Assembly (NCBI GenBank): GCA_016281605.1
Contig: JAEEJA010000077.1
Span: 47,023 to 111,022, forward strand
DNA: 64,000 bases
Source: Lachnospiraceae bacterium
GTDB lineage: Bacteria; Bacillota; Clostridia; Lachnospirales; Lachnospiraceae
Direction: 5' to 3'
The notes under the pieces were generated by a model, which was not told where the DNA came from, ran no database searches, and worked only from the letters and a program-made list of their open reading frames with translations. The translations under genes and the position numbers were made by a program. Positions 1 to 8,474 of the stretch are shown here, in pieces (position 1 is the first letter of the stretch; each line of letters begins with the position of its first letter).

Positions 1-798
1 CATGATTACTGATAATGTAAGCTGCTTTTTATTTATAATCTCTTCTGCTTTTTTTAAGATTTCAAAAGTAGTTGTTGTTACACCACCATAATATTCATCT
101 GTTTCTTCAACTGTTGCTTTTAAGTAATATTTGCCAACTTCAGTAGGTAAATCAGAACTATAATTACCTAAAAGAGAATCAGAATATTCGTATTTTACAT
201 TTGCACCACCCGTATTGCCTTGTAAATCAGGTACTGATGGTGTATCTCCATATGTCCAATCATCCATAAAGACGGCTAAAGATAGTTGTTCCTTTTCAAC
301 AGTTGGTGTATCTACTCTTAAGGTTGTTCCGGTTATAGATATATCTTCATATTTATCATTGTAAGTATCATCCGAATTGACCGTAAATTTTATATTAGTA
401 TATCCCGTCTCCGATGGATTGATTAATCTAAATTTAACATTAAACAGTACACCATCATCTGTTATATTTTCAGAACCAGCCCATTTAATGTTGAATGAAT
501 TACTCGATGAGGTCTCGATACTGTCATTAACTGTTTCATTTTCTAAAAGACTTCCAGGTATTACTTCCACAGCATTTACTAATTCTCTGTCATATTCAAC
601 ATTTATATCCATCCCCATTATACCCGGGTTATTCTGAATACTCACCGGAATCGTAAATGTATCTGCTACAACTGCGGAAATAGTATCTTCTTTCAAAACT
701 AACTTTGCAGTTCCTACTGCTTCTGCAACTCCCGGTAAGCATGTTATTAAAAGGGAGAAAACTATAATAAATGATATTAGCTTTTTCTTAATTCTCAT
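1..798 (-). CDS. Secreted cohesin-domain protein, partial (3' end outside window)
   Basis: This frame is open from an ATG at 798 to the window edge (266 codons, no stop), so the C-terminus is missing. The start is set by a GGAGG six bases upstream; an ATG two codons earlier abuts that site and is less likely. Residues 1-27 form a signal peptide (basic start, then a hydrophobic stretch ending in VAEA). Residues about 35-155 look like a cohesin domain: FTIPVSIQNNPGIMGMDINV, then an EYDRELV strand, a W-A-G/DDGVLF stretch and a DTYNDKYED loop. These parallel the cohesin in the adjacent gene. Residues about 165-245 resemble an MBG/YDG-type beta domain (YGDTP ... GKYYLKATV). Its start overlaps the end of the upstream cohesin gene by 11 bp, so it is probably the third gene of the operon. 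The likely role is binding a dockerin-bearing partner at the cell surface. The anchor cannot be seen. Confidence 0.75.
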   Translation of the reverse strand, partial: MRIKKKLISFIIVFSLLITCLPGVAEAVGTAKLVLKEDTISAVVADTFTIPVSIQNNPGIMGMDINVEYDRELVNAVEVIPGSLLENETVNDSIETSSSNSFNIKWAGSENITDDGVLFNVKFRLINPSETGYTNIKFTVNSDDTYNDKYEDISITGTTLRVDTPTVEKEQLSLAVFMDDWTYGDTPSVPDLQGNTGGANVKYEYSDSLLGNYSSDLPTEVGKYYLKATVEETDEYYGGVTTTTFEILKKAEEIINKKQLTLSVIM

Positions 799-1822
799 TG
801 CCATCCTCCATCTTCTTCTTTTTTAATTTCAAAAAAATAATTATAACAACCGATACAAATACCGAAATAACTATGATAATACCAATCATTATTAGATTAT
901 TTTTTTTACTTCCAGTATTCTTCGTGTCTAAATCTTTGATACTTATATCTTCTAAACCATCTCTAATAAACTGTTCGTCGACATCTATCCCATCTGACAA
1001 TAGTGAATCTTTAATGCTTTTTATTATTTTATCTTTCTTATCATCCGGAACTTCGACTAGGTTTTTATAGCCATTGGTATTTAATTCATCTACTACATGA
1101 TTTTTGAAATTCTCAATTGCCATATTATCCGAAAGCAAAGGGTTTTTGCTATTCGCAGCATATTCACTGATTGCTCCCCTTCTTGCTTCTTCCTCTGATT
1201 TGATAGATGTTGAATCTACATTGTTATCGATATTTATATCAGTGTTATTTGTTATTTTATCATTTGTATTATTTCCCGAATCTTCTATTGTATCCTCCTT
1301 TATCTCCAAAGCATCCTCTTTAAAATCATTTAAATTAATCTCAATATCCTTACATTCAAGATAAACATCCTGATATTTTTCATTGAAGGTGTCTTCCTTA
1401 CTATATGACATCTTTATAGTACAATTATTAGAGTTTGTTTTTGCAACAATATAAAATAAACTTCCCTTGTCATCAGTTATTTGAGATACATTATTCCATA
1501 TTGCTTCTGATTTTCCGACTTTATTATCAATATCACTCATAAAGTTACCTTTTGCTGTTATAAGCCCCTTTGATATTGAAATAATGGAAACATCTTTTTT
1601 GTCATACTCTAAATTAATGCGAAAACCCATTATACCTTTATTCTTTTTGATTATAATAGGAATAAGATATTGATTATCAGACATAACTTCTGAATTTGAG
1701 ATGTCGGCTGATACCAAAAAGGTATCAGCCGCATATGCTTTATCAGTTTGGACAATTAATCCAAATATTATTCCGGTTAACAATACGGTTAATAATGTTA
1801 ATATTTTTATTCTTCCAATCAC
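788..1822 (-). CDS. Membrane-anchored cohesin-domain protein
   Basis: The 344-residue product has a signal peptide (residues 1-32, ending AYAAD). A cohesin-like beta domain follows (about 33-165; LIPIIIKKNKGIMGFRINLE, then YDKKD, DDKGSLFYIV and EDTFNEKYQD). Next come an Asn/Asp/Ser-rich linker (about 168-225) and a second small region. One C-terminal transmembrane helix (about 312-333) is followed by a Lys-rich cytoplasmic tail. This is the plan of an anchoring scaffoldin reduced to one cohesin, with the cohesin outside and the helix in the membrane. The start is GTG at 1822, sharing its first base with the TAG stop of the upstream dockerin gene, so the two are translationally coupled. The cohesin call rests on pattern similarity to the family. 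Another carbohydrate-binding-like beta sandwich is the main alternative. Confidence 0.75.
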   Translation of the reverse strand: MIGRIKILTLLTVLLTGIIFGLIVQTDKAYAADTFLVSADISNSEVMSDNQYLIPIIIKKNKGIMGFRINLEYDKKDVSIISISKGLITAKGNFMSDIDNKVGKSEAIWNNVSQITDDKGSLFYIVAKTNSNNCTIKMSYSKEDTFNEKYQDVYLECKDIEINLNDFKEDALEIKEDTIEDSGNNTNDKITNNTDINIDNNVDSTSIKSEEEARRGAISEYAANSKNPLLSDNMAIENFKNHVVDELNTNGYKNLVEVPDDKKDKIIKSIKDSLLSDGIDVDEQFIRDGLEDISIKDLDTKNTGSKKNNLIMIGIIIVISVFVSVVIIIFLKLKKKKMEDGNEN

Positions 1823-4800
1823 TATAGTTCCTCTTTGCCTACTAGATATCTTCCGAGCATGGCTGCGTCTCTGTTATTGACATATCCATCTCCATTTACG
1901 TCTACTGCGAGTAATTGGATATCATTCGGTGTTTCTTTTCCCAAAAGAGTTCTAAGCACACCTGATACGTCTTTATTACTTATCTTTCCATCTCCGGTAT
2001 AGTCACCTGTTATGATAATGAACACTTCATCTATTGCAGCACCATTTTCGCCATCCATTCTGATTCTTGTTCCTGTTCCGACTTTCGCATCAGAAGAAAG
2101 TAATTCATTGTTGTTATTATAGAACTTAATCGAATCAGAATCTATCTGCTTCATCACTTCCGAAACAATATTTTTATCAGCAGGTATATTTCTTAAAACA
2201 CCATCAACAAGCTTATATTCCGAATTGCTTAATAAGCATATTGATGTTTCAGGATTTCCGATTACTTTTACGGTACATTCTGCTGTCTCTCCTGTTGATG
2301 TAAGTGTTGCTTTTATTGTTACCGTTCCTTTTTGAAGACCATTTACAACACCATTCTCATCAACTGTTGCAATCGATTGATCACTGCTTGTCCACTGAAT
2401 CATCTCATCCTTTGCAGTTTCACCGGATTGCTCATATATAACCTTTGCATTAATGTTGTAAGATGAATCTGCCATTATTGAGTATGATTTTCTTCTAAAA
2501 GAAATTGTTGTATAATCTTCTGCTTTTACGTACTGAGGCTTAAGAGTCATTTCCTTTGTTACTGAATTAACATCCTCATCTCCTGTCACATTATCACCTT
2601 TCTCATCAAGTATCCAAGTAGTAAATTTGTATCCTTCCTTTTCAGGAGCAATGCTCTTATCCTGGGCGGAACTACCGTATTTAATCATCTTTTCAATTAC
2701 TTTATCACCATTTTCATCAAGATAAGTAACAGCATATTTTTTAGCATCATATACTGCATATAATGTCATACTTTCCGTTACTGTTTCAGTGTTTGACTTC
2801 CACTCATCTGTTAAGTCTTCATCATAATATATTTTATCCAATTCCACTGATGTATAAACACCTGTAAATATCTTTGATAAATCTAGCTTACTTCCATCTT
2901 TTACAAATTCTTTGTAATTTTCAATAGGTGTATTATCATACTGGTTAATGGATATAACATTAACTACATGTGTAGGAGTATTTCCTGTTGTATTGATAGA
3001 ATACCACTCATCTACAACATCACTGTCATTCATACCCATCTTGGTAGCATAAAATTTAAGAACCGTTTTATCCGATACCGTAATAGGATTACTGTAAATT
3101 TTTACGTTCTTATTATTTATATCCCTAGGATCTGATTCATCTGTAGTATAATAAATAATTGCATCTTCAGTATCTGTCGAAATTGTAACCTTTTGTTCTG
3201 TATCATATTCTCCAGTTTTTACAGATGCCTCAGGTAATTCAACTGTTTCGTCAAATGCATACAAAGCACCGACGGTAATGTTAGAAGTAATATTACTTAA
3301 ATCAACATCCTCACCCCAGCAGATAAATCTCTTATTATCAATATTTTCAGGGACAATACCATCTGTATGTTCTTCTTTATTAGCAACAACAGTTTTTGTG
3401 ATTTCACTTGAAACATCCGGTTCTATAGCACTTTCACCTGCTTCAACTTCTTGTTCATCAACAACTTTACCGAAGTTATCTACAAATGTGACTGTAAATG
3501 TCTCTTTAGCAAATTCCGCTTCAATTAGACAATCGTTAGGGTTGCCATGAAGTTCATACGTTCCATCTCCGATATCAGCAGTCTTTGATTTCCAGCCCTT
3601 AAATACCATTCCTTCAGGAGCTTTTGGATTATCAGGTAATTCTTGAACACCTTCACAATCAACATGTTTTTGTTCAATCACCCTGTTTTCCCAATCAACA
3701 AAAGTTACATTTACCTTCTTCAACTCATATTTCGCTGATATGTCCATATCAGAAGTTATATTAGTAACATTCTTATCCCAACCTGTAAATGTAAATTTAT
3801 CACTTAGTTTAAATTCTGTTGGAACTACTGCATCTTCTCCTTCTTCAACAAGCTGAGTCTCACTCCATCCACTTTGACCTACTCTAAATGTAACTTTATG
3901 TTCTGGTTTTTTAGCTTTAATCTTTCCGACATTTATGTAGTTGGTTGTTCCCTTGACACCTATAGCCACTGTATAATCACCGGTTCCACTGTAAGATATT
4001 TCCTCTCTAGGAATAAATGAAAGATCTATCTTTCCATCTTCTCCTATCTTAGTATCTCCAATATACTCAACATTATCTTCTGATATTTGACTAACTTTAT
4101 TTTTAAATATAATAGCTACAGCATTCTTTCCAGCAAGACTCATAGCTTCTTCCGGAAGTTCAAATGTAGGAGTATGCTTCGTACCACTATTATCTGCTTC
4201 AAAATCTTTATATCTATACTGCTTGCCAGATTCATACAAAAGCTTTGTCGTTCCTGCTTTGAGCGAAGTATCTCCATTAGGCTTATCTTCAACCCAACCA
4301 GACCAGTTTTCATCTACTTTGTAAAACTTATATGTATAAACAGGTGTTTTTGTTCTAGTATAATATCTCCATCGATGTATAGAGTTATATCTTCTTAACA
4401 ATGCATCCTTGGTTGATGGGCCAACAATTCCATCTGCTGCTAAGCCCTCATATGCCTGAAACGCCTTTACATTGCTCTCAGTTTCCGAACCAAATGTTCC
4501 ATCCATTGTCAAATTATGAGCAGTATTTAATAACAAAGCTTGTAAAGCACAAACCTGTGCACCAGTCTGCCCTTTCCTGATGTATGTTACAGAATTAAAT
4601 GCTGCCATCCAATTCTCACCTCCGCCGTTTGGATCAGGATTTGGAGCTATATACTCAGACTTAGTAAGTTCGTTATTTTGATTTGTGGTTCCAGTACCTG
4701 CATACGTCCAATTGCCATAACTATAATTTGTATCTGTTCCATAATTAGTCCAACCTTCAAGTGTTGTGTTCGATGATGTTGTATAGTTAACAGCTTTGGT

Positions 4801-6609
4801 TCTGTATACCTCTCTTTCAAGAGGATTAACATCTGTTTCAGTAGGTACTCTGTCAGTCCATTTTCCATAACCGGCTGCTTCTACAGCCACATCTTTTATT
4901 TCAGCAAGTGGAACAGCTGATTCATAATCATCTAGTACTAGTATCCTAGCTTTATCCGCAACTTCTTTACAAGAAATGACCATGTCCTCAACATATTTAG
5001 CTCCATCTGTATCTCCTTTTCTAGCTGGAACTCTTAAGGTTCTTGTTTCTCCCTGAGCTACAAGCTTGCCTTCATTAGTAGACATATATGTCATTATCTT
5101 AACATTTCTTGCATTTTCAGAATGATTTTTCACTGTAAAGCTTAATGTATATATACCTTCATCATGATTTTCCTGACATGAATCTTTATCTGCAGAAACA
5201 ACCATTGGAAGTTCAGGATCAGCCCACTCAAATACAGGATATACTGTAAGATTAGAGGATACATGACCAAATTCATCACTCCATCCATTAAACTTATATC
5301 CAGCCGGTATATTCAATTCCTCTTCTTTAGGTGCAGTCGCAGGATCGTCATAAAGAATTGTCTGGGTATCAATAATCTTTTTACCATCTGAATATTTAAA
5401 ATCTACTTTGTATTTATTTCTTGTATAAGTAGCTATTACTTCTGAATTACCAGTAACTCCCTGATATTTTCCGTTCCATCCGGAAAATGTATGTCCAACC
5501 TTTGATGGAGCTACAGGAGCATTAGCTGATCCTCCATATGGCACTTTCTGTTCAGATATAAGTGAGCCATCATCATTTACAAAACGAACTACACATGGAT
5601 CATGAACAGTGATAGTTCTAGTTGTTTTCTTGTCATTATGCGTACTTGCTGTTATAGTAACACTACCGGCCTTAACAGCTCTTACGGTTCCATTACTTAC
5701 TGTTGCAACACCGTTGTTAGAACTTGACCAAGTAACATTTTTATTTGTAGCATTTCCAGGTTGCACATTAGCAGATAATTGCATAGTGTATCCTACCGTT
5801 AAGTCATTTGAACCACCACCTATTGATATGGAAGTTGGATAAATAACCTTAGTACTATTCCACCACTCAATCATCTTTGCTCGTGTATATTGTCCTACTA
5901 TACCATCAACAGCTAATCCATAAGCACTCTGAAACGATCTAACAGCATTTTTGGTTGCATTACCAAAAACTCCATCAACAGAAAGACCACTGTTTAATCG
6001 CCTATTACAAATAGCCTGAACCCATCGAACATCATTTCCTGAGTAACCAGTTCTAAGTAATCTAGTTGGAACCGGATGCATGTCAGGATTATTGTAATCA
6101 ATAGGTTGTGGAGGTGGAACAGGACCGTTTATAACTCTAATAATATACTTTACTGGAAGACCTGCTCCCATATTATATGATGCTTCAATTACCTTGCCAC
6201 GTGATGAACTTGCATGAATAACTCTACCATTTCCTATGTAAAGTGCAACATGTGTACCGTAATGAATTATATCTCCAGGATGTGCAGCATTAATATTGGT
6301 TCCAATATTTCTTCCAGCATTTACAAGCCATGTTCTATTTGGCCATAAATTTATTCCAAAATGCTCATAAACACTACATATTAATCCTGAACAATCAATA
6401 CCTTTATGTATTGTATTGCCACCATATACATAAGGAGTACCAATATAGTTTCTTGCATAGGCAACTATATCATTACCTGTAGCCGCCTTTGCTTCCTTCT
6501 CCATTCCTGGCATAACAGGCGTTAATGTTACAACCATGGTTAAAACCATCAAAAAACTCAAAATTCTTTTCCCTATCAGGATTTTTAACTTTCTTTTAAT
6601 TCTTTCCAT
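1822..6609 (-). CDS. Large secreted NlpC/P60 cell-wall hydrolase with C-terminal dockerin
   Basis: About 1595 residues from the ATG at 6609, chosen because GGAGGTGG lies just upstream; an in-frame ATG nine codons earlier has no such site. Order of domains: signal peptide (1-43); NlpC/P60 peptidase (about 46-155) with Cys73 in DCSGL, His120 in THVALYIGNG and His132; a peptidoglycan-binding domain (about 185-250, DGVFGNATKNAVRSFQ); a Big_2 Ig-like domain (about 258-338); InlB/Flg_new-type repeats; a second peptidoglycan-binding domain (about 675-740, DGTFGSETESNVKAFQ); more InlB-like repeats; a chitobiase C-type domain (about 1125-1203); a second Big_2 (about 1366-1450); and a type I dockerin (about 1535-1595). 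The dockerin has two calcium-loop repeats, GDGKISNKDVSGVLRTLLGK and GDGYVNNRDAAMLGRYLVGK. The family cleaves D-Glu-diaminoacid bonds in peptidoglycan stems. Attachment through the neighbouring cohesins is inferred. Confidence 0.9.
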   Translation of the reverse strand: MERIKRKLKILIGKRILSFLMVLTMVVTLTPVMPGMEKEAKAATGNDIVAYARNYIGTPYVYGGNTIHKGIDCSGLICSVYEHFGINLWPNRTWLVNAGRNIGTNINAAHPGDIIHYGTHVALYIGNGRVIHASSSRGKVIEASYNMGAGLPVKYIIRVINGPVPPPQPIDYNNPDMHPVPTRLLRTGYSGNDVRWVQAICNRRLNSGLSVDGVFGNATKNAVRSFQSAYGLAVDGIVGQYTRAKMIEWWNSTKVIYPTSISIGGGSNDLTVGYTMQLSANVQPGNATNKNVTWSSSNNGVATVSNGTVRAVKAGSVTITASTHNDKKTTRTITVHDPCVVRFVNDDGSLISEQKVPYGGSANAPVAPSKVGHTFSGWNGKYQGVTGNSEVIATYTRNKYKVDFKYSDGKKIIDTQTILYDDPATAPKEEELNIPAGYKFNGWSDEFGHVSSNLTVYPVFEWADPELPMVVSADKDSCQENHDEGIYTLSFTVKNHSENARNVKIMTYMSTNEGKLVAQGETRTLRVPARKGDTDGAKYVEDMVISCKEVADKARILVLDDYESAVPLAEIKDVAVEAAGYGKWTDRVPTETDVNPLEREVYRTKAVNYTTSSNTTLEGWTNYGTDTNYSYGNWTYAGTGTTNQNNELTKSEYIAPNPDPNGGGENWMAAFNSVTYIRKGQTGAQVCALQALLLNTAHNLTMDGTFGSETESNVKAFQAYEGLAADGIVGPSTKDALLRRYNSIHRWRYYTRTKTPVYTYKFYKVDENWSGWVEDKPNGDTSLKAGTTKLLYESGKQYRYKDFEADNSGTKHTPTFELPEEAMSLAGKNAVAIIFKNKVSQISEDNVEYIGDTKIGEDGKIDLSFIPREEISYSGTGDYTVAIGVKGTTNYINVGKIKAKKPEHKVTFRVGQSGWSETQLVEEGEDAVVPTEFKLSDKFTFTGWDKNVTNITSDMDISAKYELKKVNVTFVDWENRVIEQKHVDCEGVQELPDNPKAPEGMVFKGWKSKTADIGDGTYELHGNPNDCLIEAEFAKETFTVTFVDNFGKVVDEQEVEAGESAIEPDVSSEITKTVVANKEEHTDGIVPENIDNKRFICWGEDVDLSNITSNITVGALYAFDETVELPEASVKTGEYDTEQKVTISTDTEDAIIYYTTDESDPRDINNKNVKIYSNPITVSDKTVLKFYATKMGMNDSDVVDEWYSINTTGNTPTHVVNVISINQYDNTPIENYKEFVKDGSKLDLSKIFTGVYTSVELDKIYYDEDLTDEWKSNTETVTESMTLYAVYDAKKYAVTYLDENGDKVIEKMIKYGSSAQDKSIAPEKEGYKFTTWILDEKGDNVTGDEDVNSVTKEMTLKPQYVKAEDYTTISFRRKSYSIMADSSYNINAKVIYEQSGETAKDEMIQWTSSDQSIATVDENGVVNGLQKGTVTIKATLTSTGETAECTVKVIGNPETSICLLSNSEYKLVDGVLRNIPADKNIVSEVMKQIDSDSIKFYNNNNELLSSDAKVGTGTRIRMDGENGAAIDEVFIIITGDYTGDGKISNKDVSGVLRTLLGKETPNDIQLLAVDVNGDGYVNNRDAAMLGRYLVGKEEL

Positions 6610-6668
6610 ATTCCACCTCCATAAATTACATTTCATCAGTTAATAATACTCAATAATTACTCCCTGAC

Positions 6669-6697
6669 ATACCAATAAATTACTATGTTTTTGTCAA
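6669..6697 (-). promoter_or_regulatory. Candidate sigma-A promoter of the dockerin/cohesin operon
   Basis: On the minus strand a perfect TTGACA (6697-6692) is followed after 17 bp by TGGTAT (6674-6669). The -10 is weak (3 of 6 positions), but the -35 and spacing are ideal. Transcription would start about 50 nt upstream of the 6609 start codon. Confidence 0.4.
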
Positions 6698-6921
6698 ACA
6701 AATCTTTTGAGTGTACTTAAAAATCGACTGTTGATTTATTTCTGATAATAATACTGATATAATTGCATAGTATGATAATGCAACCATTGAAGTTCATTGA
6801 ATCTGTTGACTATCCATTAATATTTATTATCAACTGTACGTCTTTTAACTACTATTAATTAATAAAGCTTCGCAAATATCAATAAATATGCGTAACAAAT
6901 CAATTCGTTAGAATTACACAA

Positions 6922-6988
6922 ATTATATCATAACGATAATAAATGGATTTTATAATCGCAAAACTTACGTGTTTATTATCAAAACTCT
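6922..6988 (-). promoter_or_regulatory. Tandem-repeat operator and extended -10 (LytTR/VirR-like), copy A
   Basis: Read on the minus strand, two 9-bp direct repeats, AGAGTTTTG (6988-6980) and TAAGTTTTG (6967-6959), are separated by 12 bp, so they are 21 bp (two helical turns) apart. An extended -10, TGATATAAT, has its hexamer at 6927-6922, with 31 bp between the inner repeat and the hexamer. The same layout, to the base, lies at 15707-15773. This agrees with known LytTR response-regulator sites (9-bp repeats, 12-bp gap). It would give the 6609 gene a leader of about 300 nt. The rest of the 6610-7058 gap is AT-rich with no other recognisable feature apart from the promoter at 6669-6697. Confidence 0.6.
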
Positions 6989-7058
6989 AAAAAAAGCTTG
7001 AAAATCAAACGAAATATAAATAAATATTTAAAACATGAATAAATCAATAATCTCTCTG

Positions 7059-7571
7059 TTATGAATTTATGCTTAACTTATCTACAAATCCTTTATAATT
7101 CACTCTTATAAAAAAAGCCAAGCCATTATAACAATGAGCTAATTCAAGAAATTCTTTTTTATTTAAGGTATCCGAGCTTTCACCACTATATGACATCATT
7201 TTACAATTCGGCGTCATTCTAAACGTATATTTTCTTTGTTTTAACAGCTTATATTCATTTTCATATCTGTTTTTTTCAATTCTTTCAGTTAATCTTCCTT
7301 TTAATGTCAATTTGTTATTTTTTATTTTAACATAATAAATATAGCCTTTGTACGCCATATCTATATCCTTTTTAGGAATTAATGCTCCTACATAAGTACC
7401 CGGTTTTTTCATTAAATCATTGTTTGCTATTTTCAGTTTGTTTTTTTCATTAATAAAACTAGTTTCAGCATATATTGAGGGGATGTGCATATTACTGAAG
7501 ACTAAGCATATAGAACTTATCGAAATAAATAAGGTCCTGATTATTTTTCTTTTCCAATACTGATATTTCAT
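7059..7571 (-). CDS. Small exported protein of unknown function
   Basis: The 170-residue product is not recognised. Residues 1-36 look like a signal peptide (MKYQYWKRKIIRTLF, then a hydrophobic stretch ending IYAET). The mature part is Lys/Asn-rich with alternating beta-like strands (YKGYIYYVKIKNNKLTLKG, TFRMTPNCKMMSYSGESS) and two cysteines. No membrane helix follows the signal. AAAGGAG precedes the ATG. It is the last gene of the minus-strand kinase/phosphatase cluster, 88 bp beyond the zinc-ribbon gene, so its transcription with that cluster is possible but not certain. The strand pattern of mature residues 55-110 might be a small beta barrel; this is only a guess. Confidence 0.6.
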   Translation of the reverse strand: MKYQYWKRKIIRTLFISISSICLVFSNMHIPSIYAETSFINEKNKLKIANNDLMKKPGTYVGALIPKKDIDMAYKGYIYYVKIKNNKLTLKGRLTERIEKNRYENEYKLLKQRKYTFRMTPNCKMMSYSGESSDTLNKKEFLELAHCYNGLAFFIRVNYKGFVDKLSINS

Positions 7572-7659
7572 ATTTCTCCTTTCTCTACAGTCACAAAAAA
7601 GTGTTAATCACAGATATAAATTTAAAAGTATATAAATTGTATATCATAATCATATAAAT

Positions 7660-8439
7660 TTACTTATAAAAATTATTTATAATCATCTTTGCAATTTGAT
7701 AAGGTGCAACGAATATTCCAACAAAAAATGATATAACTCCTTTTATAATAAAATACCAAATCCAATGTCCAATTGGCATAATCAAAAATAAATTTGGAGT
7801 TATCATATTCAATGCTCTCCAGCCGAAGTATGCCATTACTAAAGCTATTACCGCAAATACTTCTCTCGTACCGCCAAAAGCTCTGATTAGTGCATACTCA
7901 ATCCCAAAAATGATCATATATAATAATATTATTATTAATACTTTTCCTACAAAAGACTTTAGAAAAATCACAAAACCATTTTCCTTAGTATTATTGTAGT
8001 TATCATTTAAGTCATATTCAATCTGCTGTTGTGGTGGTGATTCATATACATATTGATTGTTAATATTTTGGTTAAATCTAGGATTAAAATTAGGTTTAAC
8101 ATTTAAAATATTATTTTGATTAATATATGGATTATTATTAGGGTAAATATGAAGATTATAATTTGTATTAGTGTATGAGTAGATATCTGGGTTTACATTC
8201 GGATTATTGTATGGGTTGATATCCGAGCTAACATTTGGATTAGCGTATGAGTTGATATCTTGGTTTACATTCGGATTATTGTATGGGATGATATTCGGGT
8301 TAACATTTGAATTAATATCCGTGGTATTACTGTAATTATGAATATGACTCTCACTCTTTCCAAATATCTTTCCACATGTAGAACATATTGTTGCATCATC
8401 TAAATTAGAACTTCCGCATTTTATGCAGTATTTACTCAT
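7660..8439 (-). CDS. Zinc-ribbon membrane protein with Asn/Pro-rich 12-residue repeats
   Basis: The N-terminus is a small zinc ribbon (CIKCG ... CSTCGK, residues 5-23). Residues about 40-100 carry about five 12-residue repeats of the form INPYNNPNVNPD, giving a disordered Asn/Pro/Tyr-rich segment. Two or three hydrophobic stretches follow in the C-terminal third (about 163-185, 193-212 and 224-250), so the zinc ribbon probably faces the cytoplasm from a membrane base. AAGGAG precedes the ATG. It lies 35 bp beyond the PP2C gene. Such ribbon-linker-membrane proteins often accompany bacterial kinase/phosphatase modules, but no specific function can be assigned. Confidence 0.65.
   Translation of the reverse strand: MSKYCIKCGSSNLDDATICSTCGKIFGKSESHIHNYSNTTDINSNVNPNIIPYNNPNVNQDINSYANPNVSSDINPYNNPNVNPDIYSYTNTNYNLHIYPNNNPYINQNNILNVKPNFNPRFNQNINNQYVYESPPQQQIEYDLNDNYNNTKENGFVIFLKSFVGKVLIIILLYMIIFGIEYALIRAFGGTREVFAVIALVMAYFGWRALNMITPNLFLIMPIGHWIWYFIIKGVISFFVGIFVAPYQIAKMIINNFYK
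8170..8340 (-). repeat. Imperfect 36-bp tandem repeats inside the zinc-ribbon gene
   Basis: About four or five imperfect 36-bp units encode the 12-residue Asn/Pro repeats (for example NPNVNQD, NPNVSSD and NPNVNPD at the same register). The period is a multiple of three, so copy-number change keeps the frame. Confidence 0.6.
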
Positions 8440-8474
8440 ATTTATTTTTCTCCTTCATTAATATATTATTTTAA

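Noticed and set aside
4087..4398. Plus-strand frame of 103 codons within the NlpC/P60 gene
   Set aside because: It is a shadow of the peptidoglycan-binding region on the minus strand.
8170..8340. CRISPR-like array in the zinc-ribbon gene
   Set aside because: The repeats are contiguous, imperfect, in frame and encode Asn/Pro repeats; there are no spacers.
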